A stretch of DNA of 64,000 nucleotides from Eutreptiella sp. 'Long Island Sound 2002' (lineage: Eukaryota > Euglenozoa > Euglenophyceae > Eutreptiales > Eutreptiaceae), in assembly GCA_964036045.1 (NCBI GenBank), contig OZ038382.1:137900961-137964960 (forward strand). Direction: 5' to 3'. The notes under the pieces were generated by a model. That model saw only the letters and a program-made list of their open reading frames with translations. It was not told the DNA's origin and made no database searches. Shown piece by piece: positions 11,871 to 23,500 of the stretch (position 1 is its first letter; every line of letters starts with the position of its first letter). The position numbers and the translations under genes are program-made.

Positions 11871-12562
11871 AAGCGCCAGCCGAGGGAAGGCAAAGGGAGG
11901 AACAGCCAGGCCCCCCCCCCCCCCCAAAAAAAAAGGGGGGGGGGCGGGGAAAGGGGGGTCGCGCGAAAAGAGCCCACAGCCACCAAACCGCCCGCCAAAA
12001 ACACAAAAGGAGGCCAAACCCCCCACCCAGAGGGCACCTAAGACAGGACCCCCAAACAGGCACAGGGGGACCACCCAGCAAAAACCGGCAACACCAAGCC
12101 AGGAACAGCGGCCGACCGGGAAAAGGGGCACCGAAACAAGCAGACAAAAAAAAAAAAAAAGCCAGCAGCCCAGCCGAAAAGAAAGGAGACGGGGGGAGAG
12201 ACCACAAGGCCCGGGACGGGGACGACCAGCAACCGGAAAAAAAAAAAAAAGGCGCAAAAACACACTCCGACAACCCAGGAAAGAAGGGCGGGGCACAGCC
12301 GAGACCCGGGCCCAGCACGCACACCCACACCGCACACCGGAACCGGAAACGGCGGGGGGCAAGGGAAACGCGCACGAAACCACACACGTCCCGAAAGCGG
12401 GCCGACACCAAAGCCCAACCACGAACACCACAAACAGCCGGCAAAAGAGGGACAACACCACAAACCGAGCCCAAACTCACCCACCCAAGACCCCAGCCAC
12501 GACAGGCAGGAGAAAACAAAACCCACGACCAACCGCAACCCGGACCCAACCACCAATGCAAG

Positions 12563-13059
12563 CCAACAGTAGGAAACCCAGTGCCCACAGCCCGGGCACT
12601 GAGGCCGCCCGCGCCATGCAGGTGACCCGGCCAAACGAGATCCGGAGCCCGGGGGTAAGTCTGCATCCTAAGGCCAGCGCTGTTTTGGGACTCGAGGCGG
12701 AGCGTGCGACACCCAAGCGCCTCGGAACCCTAGTACCAAGAGCATGTATGCATGCCTTGGGAACGGGATACGCCAGGAAGTCCGGTGAACCCCTAGGGTT
12801 CCTTTCAAAGGAGGGGACGTGCGCAAGCACGGGGGCACACCCTCCCGGCGAGACAAGCACGTCACGCTGGCGGCGATCAGCCCTCCCGGTGTAGCCCGGG
12901 GCCGCTTTGTTGGGGGCCAACAGTCAGGGCTAGCGGGATGTAAGCCGCCTCCCCTCTTCACGCGCGGAGCCTCTTCCTGTTCGTCACAGGGGCGACGCCA
13001 GGGGGAACCATGGGGCGCCTCTCCACGACCGAGTGCACCTACCTACCTACCTACCTACC
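12563..13059 (+). repeat. conserved 3' end of the (ACCT)n family, copy 2
   Basis: This block of about 497 bp aligns with 7307-7804 and, reversed, with 15417-15907. It ends in the ACCT tail that abuts the target-site duplication. A few percent of positions differ between copies by eye. Confidence 0.85.
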
Positions 13060-13071
13060 TGTGGTCACTGG
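13060..13071 (+). repeat. target-site duplication, right, copy 2
   Basis: TGTGGTCACTGG repeats 9302-9313 exactly and marks the 3' boundary of the insertion. Confidence 0.9.
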
Positions 13072-14660
13072 ACTTGGACTGACAATGGAGTACAAGATGA
13101 ACTGTGTTCTGACTGCCAAGTAGCTGTTGACAGCTTGCAAGATGCCGCCGAATTGTTCGTTTGAATCGTCTTTTGGGAGTTGTTAAATACAACAATATTG
13201 ACTGACAACCAGGGAACTGTACACTGGCTTCCCCCACATCTCTTTGTGCCACCGGAAGACCCATCGGGCCTGCTAGTTACAGGTTGCTGCAGGAGGTCTA
13301 GGACCGACGGGACGTGACTGAACTTGGCTGTTTCCCTTTCTCTGGAACCCGATGACTTCGTCCAGGGGATCAGGATGGATTGGCAGGCGTTGGTTAATTA
13401 TACCGCCTAACGGAAGGATAATGAATACTTTGGTGTCAGAATTTTTGTATGTCTGATGCACCGCTACCTGCATGCTGTGTTGCACCTGCCCCTTGTTTTT
13501 CATCCTGTCGGCTGGTAGAAATGCAATTTAGAATTGTGAGTTTTCTCATGGGTGCTTGGATTCACCCCGCTGCTTTCCTCAGCCCCCTGCGGACCCAATG
13601 TCTGGCCCAGGCATTAGGTGGTTTTGCTCTGCGCCATCTTGCGGAGCCATGTGCTGATGAACTTAGCTCCAAACGTTCAGGTGGGTTTTTATTTGGAGCA
13701 CCCAGAAGGGTGTTTGCCTGACAATATGTGGCTTGTGATTATTTCCAGGAATAGAGATCCTGACCCCATTTCCTGTTCTCTCTGGTTCAGCGTATGGGCA
13801 TTTGCTTACTGTACTGTTACAAAAAGAATGTGGAGGGCAACTTGAGTTCCGTAGCAGGAGCTCTGGCTTTCTTCATGCAGCTACGCAGCTAGTTGGTGTG
13901 CGTGCAGCGAAGGCTCCTGTCTTTGACGCCTCGGGTATCTTCGATTTGAGGAGTTGGAATTCCTGACAGGGGCGCCTCTGAGTACTCAGTGGGCGCAAGG
14001 TCCAGGCAGATGAGGTATATGTGCAGGGTGTTGGATTTGCTATGTTAGCATGTACTTTTGTCATGATGAGTTTCCTCGTCCCTGGCGATGTCTCACCCTA
14101 CTCCGAGTAAAAATTGCTCTGTTGACATATTTGTTGTGCAGTTCCTTACCAGCATGACCTTGCAACGCATGCCTGGTTGGCACAGTGCCGTTTGTACAAC
14201 TGGCGAACAAAGTGTTAGAGTTTTTGATTTGGTAGTACTTTTTGTGTCAGAGTCTTGTGCTCTGTGAACAGTCATTGAACTGGACATTTGTCTGTGGTGT
14301 AGAGCACCACCCAGTGCCCTAGATTGTTGTTTTAAGGTCAAAACTGTTCTACTCAACTCAATCAAGTCTACTCAATTGAATACCATAGATTTCAGTTGAA
14401 CAACTACTTTCCAGCATGTCTGATTCCCATTTAGTGGCACCTCATGTGGTTTCATATTTCCAAAACCATGACAACCATTTCACAAAATGTATGTCAAACA
14501 CCTACCATTGGTTTTTCAACCCTTGCAACCCTTGCATACCCTTTTTTATGCATTTTTCTCACAATTGATGGAGTTGAAAATTCCATTGAACAACAAGAGG
14601 ATCAACAGCCACAATACGATGGAATGAACACCATCAGAAAAAAAGTGTGAAGACCGTGTA
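13072..14660. other. spacer without recognised gene
   Basis: This is AT-richer unique DNA continuing the spacer interrupted at 9313. Near 14360-14600 a few TCAATTGAAC- and AACAACAAG-like words recur (for example around 14367, 14391 and 14585), but no repeat structure is convincing. Short frames at 13273-13503, 13618-13845 and 14093-14365 lack any recognisable feature. Confidence 0.5.
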
Positions 14661-15400
14661 TTGATGAATACAGTTGTTCTACACCTTGGCATCGGCCTTG
14701 CATTGCACCCTCTGGGCCTCTGCCTCCTCATATGTCTTTTCACAATCAATTTGTTTTACCGCCATGAGGCTAATGCCATCTTCCCCCGGTAGTTGCGGGG
14801 GCATGATGAGCATTCGCCAACCGGGACGGGTGGCCTTTGTCCATTCACTCCTCAGAGCATCATCTAACTCCGAGCCACGCAAAAGCATGGCATCATACCC
14901 ACAACAAACAACCCTCTCCTTATCACACTCCGAATCCTTTTCCATTTCCAATTGCATGGGAACCCAAAATCTATCTAGGTCTTTAAGATGTAGACAGGCC
15001 CTTGTTGGAGGGACCCCATCTTCATCAACCACTCTCTCTACTTCCTTGCATTCCTCTTCCTCATGCGCACCATTGGTTGGTTCCTCTTCCTCGTTTGCGT
15101 CATCCACAACATTGGTTGGCTCCTCTTCCTCTTCCTCTTCCTCCTTTTTGGCTTCCTCCTCAACGTTGCTTGCCACGGCTCCTTTGAAACTCACTTTGAG
15201 GCTCTAGAGAGAAAAGGCCACACCAACGGACAAAAGCAAAGGAAATATCTATTCACATGCATGCAATACCACATAAGCAAGTGAAAGCAATGACTCACAT
15301 TGCTCGAACCAACGGGAATGCAAGGTTCCGCATTTGCGCAACGTCCGCTTCCCGCATGTGTTCCGGCAATACCGCCTCTTGTAGGACCACTTCATCTTCA

Positions 15401-15416
15401 TGATGTCTTGGAATAG
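15401..15416 (+). repeat. target-site duplication, left, copy 3
   Basis: TGATGTCTTGGAATAG is repeated exactly at 16056-16071, flanking the short minus-strand insertion. Confidence 0.93.
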
Positions 15417-16055
15417 GTAGGTAGGTAGGTAGGTGCACTCGGTCCTGGGGAGGCGCCCCATGGTTCCCCCTGGCGTCGCCCCTGTGACGAACAGGAAGAG
15501 GCTCCGCGCATGAAGAGGGGAGGCGGCTTACATCCTGCTAGACCTGACTGTTAGCCCCCAACAAAGCGGCCCCGGGCAGCACCGGGAGGCCTGATCGCCT
15601 CCGGCGTGACGTGCTTGTCTCGCCGGGAGATTGTGCCCCCGTGCTTGTGCACGTCCCCTCCTTTGGGCGGAACCCTAGAGGTTCACCGGACTTCCTGGCG
15701 TATCCCGTTCCCAAGGCATGCATGCACATTCTTGGTACTAGGGTTCCGAGGCGCTTGGGTGTCGCACGCTCCGCCTCGAGTCCCAAAGCAGCGCAGGCCT
15801 TAGGATGCAGCCTTACCCCCGGGCTCCGGATCTCGTTTGGCCGGGTCAGCTGCATGGCACGGGCTGCCTCAGTACCCGGGCTGTGGACACTGGGTTTCCT
15901 ACTGTTGTGTGGCGTTTGTGTTTGGGTCCGGGTTGCGGTTGGGTGTGGGTTTAGGTAACCCCGCCAGTCCTGGCTGGGGTCTTGGGCGGGTGTGTTTGGG
16001 TACGGTTTGTGGTGTCGTCCCTCCTTTGCCGGCTGGGCTTTGTGGTGTTCGTGGT
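15417..16055 (-). mobile_element. 5'-truncated (ACCT)n-tailed retroelement, copy 3
   Basis: This is a 639-bp insertion with a perfect 16-bp target-site duplication. On the minus strand it ends in (ACCT)n (plus strand GTAG repeats at 15417-15433). It holds the conserved 3' block (15417-15907 reversed) and a short upstream part including one CCAGGACTGGCGGGG core, so it is a 5'-truncated member of the family of copies 1 and 2. It lies inside a minus-strand reading frame, which it interrupts. Confidence 0.92.
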
Positions 16056-16071
16056 TGATGTCTTGGAATAG
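16056..16071 (+). repeat. target-site duplication, right, copy 3
   Basis: This is the second copy of TGATGTCTTGGAATAG, at the 5' end of the minus-oriented insertion. Confidence 0.93.
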
Positions 16072-16249
16072 CCCTTGTCGACAAATCTCACGAAAGGAAT
16101 TACAAACCTTTCGTTCCACTCTCTCATCGCTCCTTGAGGTCAATTAGACAATCTCATCCTTTGCTGCTACCGCGGGCTTCGGTGTTGCCTGCTTGGGAGC
16201 ATCCTTTCCCTTCGGCTTCTTCGGAGCACCCATGGCCTTTTTGTCTCCT

Positions 16250-17161
16250 TTCCTTGGGCACCTCCTTGGGTTGTAAGGCGGCCAAATTCTTCAAGGCATT
16301 CTTGCTCAAGCGCGCACCACAGCTTTTCGCCCCCAAAACCAGACTTCGCAATGCTCCTTCTTCCCGAACCACTCAAGTGTTGCCCCGTCAATGAGAGCTT
16401 GCAACAACTAGAAAGAGAAGAAGGTGCAATGTTCAATTGAACGAGCTGAAAGTTCAATTCGTGAATTGAACAATCGGATGTGAATAACCAGAACGGACGC
16501 ATCGTAACACATGTTTCCCAAAAGTTGGCAAGGATTGTAGCATCCTTGTCATCGCAATATGCCACACCAATGATGAATTGGTGTGACACGTTTCACGCCA
16601 ATCGGCCCCAATTAGCAAATGTTATGCATAAATGGGACCATTGAGTGCCTGCAACGGGGAATGCGTCCCCACGGACAATAAGGGTCAAAGGCATGGAAGT
16701 ATCCCATGCACTATGTAACACCTTATGTCGTTGTATAAATTTGAGGACCTCTAGGATACTCCATGATATCCCAATAGCTCCGTCTTGTGTAGTAAGTTTT
16801 GGAGGCTCTAGCCGCATTTCACTACACAATTCCCTCCACTTATCGTTGACGGACTTCAACGAAGGTAAGCGAGCAGACCATTGTACACGGAGCTTTTGGG
16901 TAAATTTGTGACCCAAGTCACTTATGAACTCTTGTAGGATAGGATCCCTCGTAGGTGGCATCCTTAAATCCACAATGAGCTCTACCACACGTATAGGTGT
17001 GCAAATAAGCGTACCATGGTCGTTCAACGCTTCTTGTGTACAACGTAGAACCATATTACCACCATGGGCCGTATCACACACCTTCTTTAGAAGGTTGCGG
17101 TATCGTGGTGTTTGTATGAAACCGTTTGCAGGCACGTTAACAATGTCGTCATCAAAGATGG
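16250..17161 (-). pseudogene. broken gene, transposase-like character, family not identified
   Basis: From the edge of the 5' LTR at 17161 the minus strand reads about 185 codons without a stop. The composition is normal globular protein, including HGGNMVLRC, VVELIVDLRMPP and LIVRGDAFPVAG, followed by ITFANWG just before a stop at 16593. A one-frame shift there picks up FIIGVAYCDDKDATILANFW, so the frame appears broken near 16590. Further downstream, scattered coding-like pieces follow in mixed frames. The RGD..P..G ... F.N.G ... G...CDDKD pattern recalls catalytic cores of DNA transposases, but I cannot name a family. Its N-terminal part was cut off by LTR element A. Confidence 0.4.
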
Positions 17162-17258
17162 TGAAGCGGTACCCAGAACCCCATGGCCAGGTTACGGCAT
17201 ACAACCGGTCTCCGGTCCACTAACCCCATGTACGGCGTGTTCCGTGCCGTGAAGCCCC

Positions 17259-17275
17259 GCATCGGCAACCGATGC
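17259..17275 (+). promoter_or_regulatory. short LTR hairpin
   Basis: GCATCGG and CCGATGC form a perfect 7-bp stem around CAA. It is present identically in the 3' LTR at 31501-31517. Function is unknown; RNA packaging, dimerisation or termination are possible roles. Confidence 0.4.
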
Positions 17276-17546
17276 ACCGCCAGCGGAGATTTGTGTATCA
17301 GATTATCAGGAATCAACAGGGTTTTATTTTCATAATGTTTCCGTCAATTTTTACGCTTCCGTTCTGATACTCACTATTTTGACTGCTGGCGGTTGGTTCG
17401 CGACTTTACCGTAACCGCCAGTTTAACTGTTTATAATGGAAATTTTAACGCTATCCGTCACGAAGGCTCCAAAGTCGCCAGGAACTGCATGGATGCTTCC
17501 GCAATTTTCATAATTAATACTCGCAACCTTAATCCGAATTTTTCAG

Positions 17547-17578
17547 GATGTCGAAATCGGATTTTCGACTTCGACATC
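17547..17578 (+). promoter_or_regulatory. conserved LTR hairpin
   Basis: Arms GATGTCGAA and TTCGACATC pair perfectly around 14 bases that contain a further TCG/CGA pairing. The same 32 bases occur in the 3' LTR of A (31789-31820) and in both LTRs of element B (51989-52020, 62825-62856), although the LTRs are otherwise widely diverged. This argues for a conserved RNA or DNA structure used by the element. Confidence 0.6.
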
Positions 17579-20085
17579 CCCGCACTTGATTTGACCTCTT
17601 TCGAGTGGACCTACGTGCTTCCGTATGCACGAATCAACTTCCCTTTTATCCTGCCCTCCATTTGTCTTAAAGATATGAACAAACCAAAGTTGATTCGTGA
17701 GGCCACTTGTGAAGGTCATATCTCGTGTTGCTTGCGAGGAATTACGATAAGAAAACGTGGGATGTATTCACAATACTCCCGACGTAATTTAGGAAGCATT
17801 ATATGCCTTGCGTCTCCACACGTGCGCGCTAGTGTAATGGATCATGGTCAAGAGGGTAGAGTTTGCGTTGTAACTCTATGGCCATGACATTGCGTGCGTT
17901 AGGATAACTTTCGAGTGTAGCGCGCAAGTGTTGGTGTTGCATAGGAACTCTCCTTGAGTTCCTATGAGCAATTGACACAAAGTTATGCCCTTGGAGGGGC
18001 ATGACATATCGTGGTGGGAGCTACCTTTTTGGGCAATATGTGGTATGTGCCATGTGTTGTGTTGCGTGCCCATTTGGCGGGTCCATTACTCCAAGCCAAG
18101 CCCGCCAATGGACCTCATATTGTGCAAGCCCCTTCTCCATACTCCCTACAGTCAATTGCAAGCCTAGCCTTCGTGAAGGGAAGCTTGTGTGGTGATCCCG
18201 AAGCGATGCGTTGGGAGCAAGGTGTGTATTTTGCAATTTTCCATATTCTCATGTGCCCACTTGGGAAGTAGCGCTCGTAACCTTTCAAGGCGCCCCAAGT
18301 GGAGCACATATGTGGGATCGAAGGTCATTGGTGTCAAGTCATTGTGTTTAGAAGGATTAGTTAATTGCACGACCCAAGCCAAAGATATTATAATATAATT
18401 GTGCACCTTTCAATGCACTTTTGTGGGTCTTTGTGCCAATTTTGCCGTTTTTGGCCCGTCATGATGTCAAGTGGCGACCGTGTATCTCAACGTTGCGCTC
18501 AATTGACATCATGACCCAAGTATGATATGAGGGTACATACTTCGGTGCCCAACATATCTTTGACCCGGCGAATAACTCCTCTTAGGCTTGGCATACCGTG
18601 GCCGCCATGTTGGCGATTTGGGACTATCCCAAATCATGGGCTCACTTGGCGACCCTGCCATTCCCAATATCGGAGGAGTTGGGCGACGCCCAAAAGATAT
18701 GTTGGACCAATATGACTTGATACCAATCCTATGGCACACTCTGGTCCAAGTCGGGCATGTGCCTCATTTGCCCCAACCATGAGTGTGCGCATTTTTGGCC
18801 ATTTTGAGCAATTTTCCACTTTTGCTGCCCGCCGTGCACCATGTTCTAACCTTCGTGCACGCCGGACGCTTGGACCAATGGACCATATATGACATGGGTG
18901 ATATGAACATTGGTCCCCATGGTTCACACACCACGTGGGCGAAGCGGAGCATTCTTCGTTAAGGCGCTAGCCCAAAGTGAGTGTGGGCAATTTTGCCATT
19001 TTGGCATTTGTGGACCCAATTGGGATCGTCACCACGCCAAGAGGCAGGGAGATCTCCGGGAGCCAAGGGCATGGGAGTCTTAGTTAGACTCCCGGTGGAT
19101 CGCGTATGGAATGGCGGATCCGATCTCCCAGCCGGCGTGGAGATATACTATTGGGAGCACACCGAATTTTGGCTCATTTCAAGCAGCCAAAATGACCCAA
19201 TTTTGGGACCCCAATTTCCCCCTTCCGTGTGGTCAATTGGCGGCCCCATTTCTCCAAGCCCATAGGGAGCCTCCACCTAAATTTAAGTTGTACACTCAGA
19301 TATAAGTCCTAGGTCCTGCCTCCCACCCTGTGAGCCATTGGCCTTACCTTGGCCGAGCGAGCCACGCGTGGGAATGACGCCAATTTTGGTGATTTTGGCA
19401 TCATAACCCCACTTGACTCATCCGTGTTGCCCTGATGCCGGGACCTCAAAGGGACCCAGGTTGGGTGAGGGCTCCAGAGAGTTCGTACTCGAAGGGCATA
19501 GGGTCAGTTGCCTCGTCCCTACCTCTGGCGGGTCCGGACAAGGGGTCAATTTTGGGGATTTTTGAGTTAATTTCAGTTTGGGCTGAAACAGCCCATTTTC
19601 AGCTACCAACTCCTGGGTGATAGAGGCGGGGCCATATCTCTGGCTCAGAGTGGAGTTGGGACCTGCCATTGAGGGAGCATAGGGAGCAACTGTCAGCTGG
19701 CCTTGGAACACCTTGGTTTTCAGGAACTCGCCTGTGGCTGGGCGTAACACCCCCCCTATTGGCAGGGTTTCAGGGTCCGGACTGAGCAGGGCTTGGGTTG
19801 TGTTTGAGCCCCCGCCCCCATCAGCCACTGGGAGGGTCGGACCTGGGATTGGGATATGAGTTGGGACTGAGTGTCTATGGTCCTGTGATGCCCTTACCCC
19901 AGTCCAGTCTTAACCCCATGTGTACATATCCTGATGTGTTGCTGTACATACTTTCGTTCCCTCTTTGCAGAGTGGCAAGGATTCTGAAACGCTTTGTCAC
20001 ATGACACAGGCGTATTGATGCCCTTGTGAGCGTAGTGCCTTGCCTGCCTGCTCACCTGTGCGTGTCACCGCAGCGTCCCGTGGCC

Positions 20086-20558
20086 GGCCCCCCACGGGAA
20101 CGCGTCAAAAGCGTTTCACCGCCGCGGGGTTACCCAGCCCTCGCGTGCCACTCGGGGCCACCAACCCCGAGCAGCGCGTCGCAGCAGCGCGTCGCAGCTC
20201 GCAGCTCGCAGCGCAGCGCAGCGTCTCGCAGCGCAGCGCAGCAGCTCGCAGCGCCACTCAGCGACAGCGCCGAGTTCGTCACGGAGCCCGCAGCGCCGTC
20301 CAGAGCATCGCCCTGACCGCGCAGCGCCCGCGGAAGAGGTGCACAGACCAGGACTCCTGCATCAGCCCCATCGGCCGACCCGGAGTCCCATCGGCCGACC
20401 AGCAAGGCCGCGTCAACCACCTCCACAACCACCGGCTGACCAGCACCAGCCGCACTTCCAATCCAGTGCTGCAGCACCCTCCTCAACAACCACAACCAGT
20501 TCGTTGAGTTGAACGAGTGCACATCAAGGACCTCAAGATCAACTACGCCCCCGCTGCC
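20086..20558 (+). other. leader of element A between LTR and gag
   Basis: About 470 bp of GC-rich sequence. The primer-binding site should begin at or just after 20086 (GGCCCCCCACGGGAACGCG), but I cannot match it to a tRNA 3' end. From 20168 to 20270 the words CGCAGCGCAGC and CGCAGCTCGCAG repeat many times, making a short low-complexity array. The gag frame is closed upstream by a TGA near 20505. Confidence 0.6.
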
Positions 20559-23500
20559 ATGGTGAATTGGCAGGAAGCGGGCAGGACGTGGCCGCGGCCC
20601 CACCCCCATGCAGCACGCCTGCTGCGTGGGTTGGTTTGGGACCAGCATTACCGCCACAGCCACCCCCAGTGCGAAGGCGGCATGCCCAGGAGCTTCGAGC
20701 TCCGCACGGAGATCGCCCCCGACCGCCTGCAGGCCGTGGAGGACTGGCTGCGGGCGGAAGGGTACGAGTACCGCCACCAGCAGAGGCGCTGGAGGACGTG
20801 GACCCGGCCGGACAGGCCCGGCGAAGGCCTGCGTCCCGACGGGATTGAGGAGGACGAGGAGCCCAACGTGTACCCGTCGGGCGCCTCGATCAACGTCTCC
20901 CTGTGGGACGTTATCGAGAAGAACTTCCCGGAACCGGGGAGCGAGCGCAGGCTGCAGGGCAGCAGCAGCGCGTCTCCGGGGAAGGAGAAGCGGTCCGCCG
21001 GGGACAAGAAGAGGGACCGGAGGTGGCGGGAGTACCAGGAGTCCCTGGCCGCCGAAGCTGCCCAAGGCGCCAAGGGCGGAACCCCAGCCCCCAGTCCCCA
21101 ACGGGCCAATGGTGGTCACCACCCCGGCTCCACCACCCTTGGCGACTACATCCAAGTCGCCAAGCAGACCCAGGCCAAGCCCCGTCCGCTGCTCCTGAGG
21201 GCCCGGCAGGCCCCAGCAGGCCCCAGCAGCAACGTGGAGTCGGCCCACCGCGGGAGGATGCCGGCCGACCAGGCCAGCTCCAGCAGCAGCGTCGCTCCCG
21301 AAAGGGACGTGGCGCGCGCCTGTGAGCGCGCCTGTGGGGTGCCCTGCAACCGTCGGGTTGCCCGGCAACGGGCCAGGCAGTACAGCGCTGCCGTGGAGAG
21401 CGCCGCCGGCATCGCCCAGGAGGAGGCTGCGGAGTGGGCGCATGGCATGGCCATCCACGCCCAGACCGTGGCGGCCATTGCGGCCGGACTCACGGCTGTG
21501 GCCGCCCACGGGGCAGCGACTGCCCAGGTCAACGGTGAGTTGGCGGCAGCCGACGAGGAAGCCCGCCTGACGCAGGAGGCCATTGCCTGCAAGGAGGCCG
21601 AGGTGAAGGCGCTGGAAGAGGCGCTTGCCCAAGAGAGGGCAAAGAAGGAGGCGGAGGAAAGGGCCCACGCCGAAGCGACGGCTAAGGCCCAGGAGGACGC
21701 CGCCAAGAAGGAAGCCATCGAGGCCGCGCGACGGAAGGTCGCTGAGGAGAAGGCCAAGACGGAGGCGGAGCTGGCAGCGTTGGAAGCGCAGAAGGCGCGG
21801 CTGCTGCAGGCCCGGGAAGCCGAGGCGGCTCGTGCTCGGGAGGAAGCCGAAGCGCGAGCTGCCGCAGCCACCGCCGCCGCAATGGAGGAGGCAGAGGCCA
21901 AACTCCGCCGCGAGACTCCCCCGGGAGCATCACGAGTGGAGACCCTTCGAAAGCTTTTCGAAGGGGACGCCTCCTCCAGGATGGCGCTGGATGAGGCCGA
22001 CACGGGCAGCAGTGGGAGCGGTGGCACCACCGCCCGTCGACGGAGGAAGGGCAAGGGGAAGACCCCCGAGAGGCCGCGGAGGCCAGCGGGTGGGCACCCC
22101 CACGACAGTGACCCCTTCTTCACCGCCAGTGACGGGGATGAACGAGGCCGTCGACATCGCCAAGTGGTGGCTTGGACGGGCGGAGGCGGCGGAGACGTCC
22201 CCATGGAAGCGGAAGGTGAGGATGAGGATCCCCCTCCTCCCTACCGGAGCTCGGAGTCCTCCGTGACCGAGACGCCCAGGTGGGGCGACATGGACGAGGA
22301 TGACGACATGGAGTTCGGCATCACGAGGAAGCGCCCATCCTCGGACCCACCGAGGCGACCCGGCGGAGACCCACCGGGACCCCCTGGCGGAGGACCATCA
22401 GGACCCCCTGGAGGACGCCCACCGAGTGGACCCCCTGGAGGCGGACCACCGGGCGGGGGAGGACCCCCTGGACCGGGCGGACCCGGCGGAGGCCCTCCTG
22501 GAGGACCGCCTGGGGACCCCGACGACCCACCAGGGAACGGCGACCCGGACACCACCTGGCGGTGGATTGTCTACCTCCGCAGGAGGGTCTTTGCCCTCGA
22601 GTGCGAGGTAGACACGGGCAAGGTCGAGATGGCTCGCATCTCCGGGGTCGCCGCGCGCGCGCAGAAGGACCTGGACATCGCCAGGGCCGAGACCAAGTCG
22701 CTGACCAACGTCGTCAGCGGCCTGCAGGAGAGGCTGGATGCGCTGGAAGCCCGTGGGAGCGTCGGCAGCGACCACCCACCCCTGGAGTCTGGCTCGTTGG
22801 ACGACGGCTGGGGACCCGGACCAGGTCCAGGCAGACCCCACGCCCCCGGCGGAGCCCCCAGGAGTCGCCCCAGCGCCAGTGCCCCCTCTCTCACCGCCCC
22901 CTCTCACCACAGCGCGGGCCGCCGCAACGAGCGCGTGCCGCCCGACAGTGTCAGTGAGGAATGGCGCGATGAGTGGCTCAGCGCGGACTACCACAACCGC
23001 CGTGCCCCACCGCGGACGCCTGTACGCCCCCGACGCCCGGCACCAGCCCCGGCGCCAATCTCCAGGGCTGGAGGACGTTATGGTGGACTCAGGGATGAGG
23101 TCCCCAGAGGAGACGTGGAGTTGGATGTCGGCGAAGGTGAGTACCTGGACCTGGACCTGGGCCTGGAGGAGTTCGACATCAGCCCGCCGCGTGGTGTACG
23201 ACGGGAGGCCGCTGAACGCGGCCGCCGGCGCCGTGATGAGGATGCGTACATGGATGCAGTACGGCGTGAACATTTTGGTTCAGCGTACGTGGAGGAACCG
23301 CGGCGTAGCCACAGGGACTCCATGGAGGAGATGGACGTGGCGGCCGTGGGAGTCCGTGGGCGAGGCCGATGGGAACCTCGGTCGACCTCGCGGCCGGCGT
23401 TCATGGTCTCTAAGGCCGCGGACGCCGCCGTGTGGGAAGACTTGAGGGACATCAAGCCCCCCATGTACGATGGCAACCCCCTCAACCTCGACCGCTTCTT

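Larger units (their letters stand above)
9314..13059 (+). mobile_element. non-autonomous (ACCT)n-tailed retroelement, copy 2
   Basis: This is a 3.75-kb insertion bounded by a 12-bp direct repeat, with (ACCT)n at its right end (about 13037-13059). In order it holds an A/C-rich head with GCACAACAC words, A-rich and G-rich homopolymer tracts (9520-9760), the block at 9985-10083 that is inverted in copy 1, a large minisatellite, a C-run/A-run/G-run block (11910-11955), and the conserved 3' end. No reverse transcriptase, endonuclease or gag-like domain appears, so it must move in trans. The long minus-strand frames across it are repeat artefacts. Confidence 0.85.
14679..16233 (-). pseudogene. broken gene: basic, Cys-rich and acidic parts, unknown function
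   Basis: Reading the minus strand, a Lys/Pro-rich stretch starts at an ATG (16233) and runs to a TAA at 16144-16146. The same frame continues with an Arg/Cys-rich segment (ending near 16072), is interrupted by the 639-bp mobile insertion, and resumes in frame at 15416 with a Trp/Tyr/Arg stretch rich in Cys (YCRNTC, RKCGTL). At about 15310 a GTGAGT donor-like site lies in the sequence, and TTTCTCTCTAG near 15210 looks like an acceptor, though the simplest splice does not keep the frame. The downstream part (14679-15200) encodes a long Glu run, a Cys-containing region and a TAA or TGA end. A nuclear DNA-binding protein or a transposon accessory protein are both possible. I do not recognise the family. 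Confidence 0.4.
17162..20085 (+). repeat. 5' LTR of element A
   Basis: This LTR is near-identical to 31404-34327 over 2,924 bp. The start TGAAGCGGTACCCAGAACCC is set by the polypurine tract that precedes the 3' copy. The end is set where the copies diverge after GTCCCGTGGCC. It contains two hairpins (17259-17275 and 17547-17578). A 164-codon frame at 17393-17887 is open in both copies, but nothing supports it as a gene. The left flank is a broken minus-strand gene. Confidence 0.95.

Noticed and set aside
9307-12666. Minus-strand open frame of about 1,119 codons, and overlapping ones of 512 and 838 codons
   Set aside because: They run through the 188-bp minisatellite; several frames on both strands are open at once and the product is only repeats of Trp/Cys/Val-rich units. 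The element has a target duplication and its sense strand is the other one.
17393-17887. 164-codon frame in the 5' LTR, also open in the 3' LTR (31635-32129)
   Set aside because: The two copies are LTR duplicates, so openness in both is not independent. The related LTR of element B does not keep the frame.
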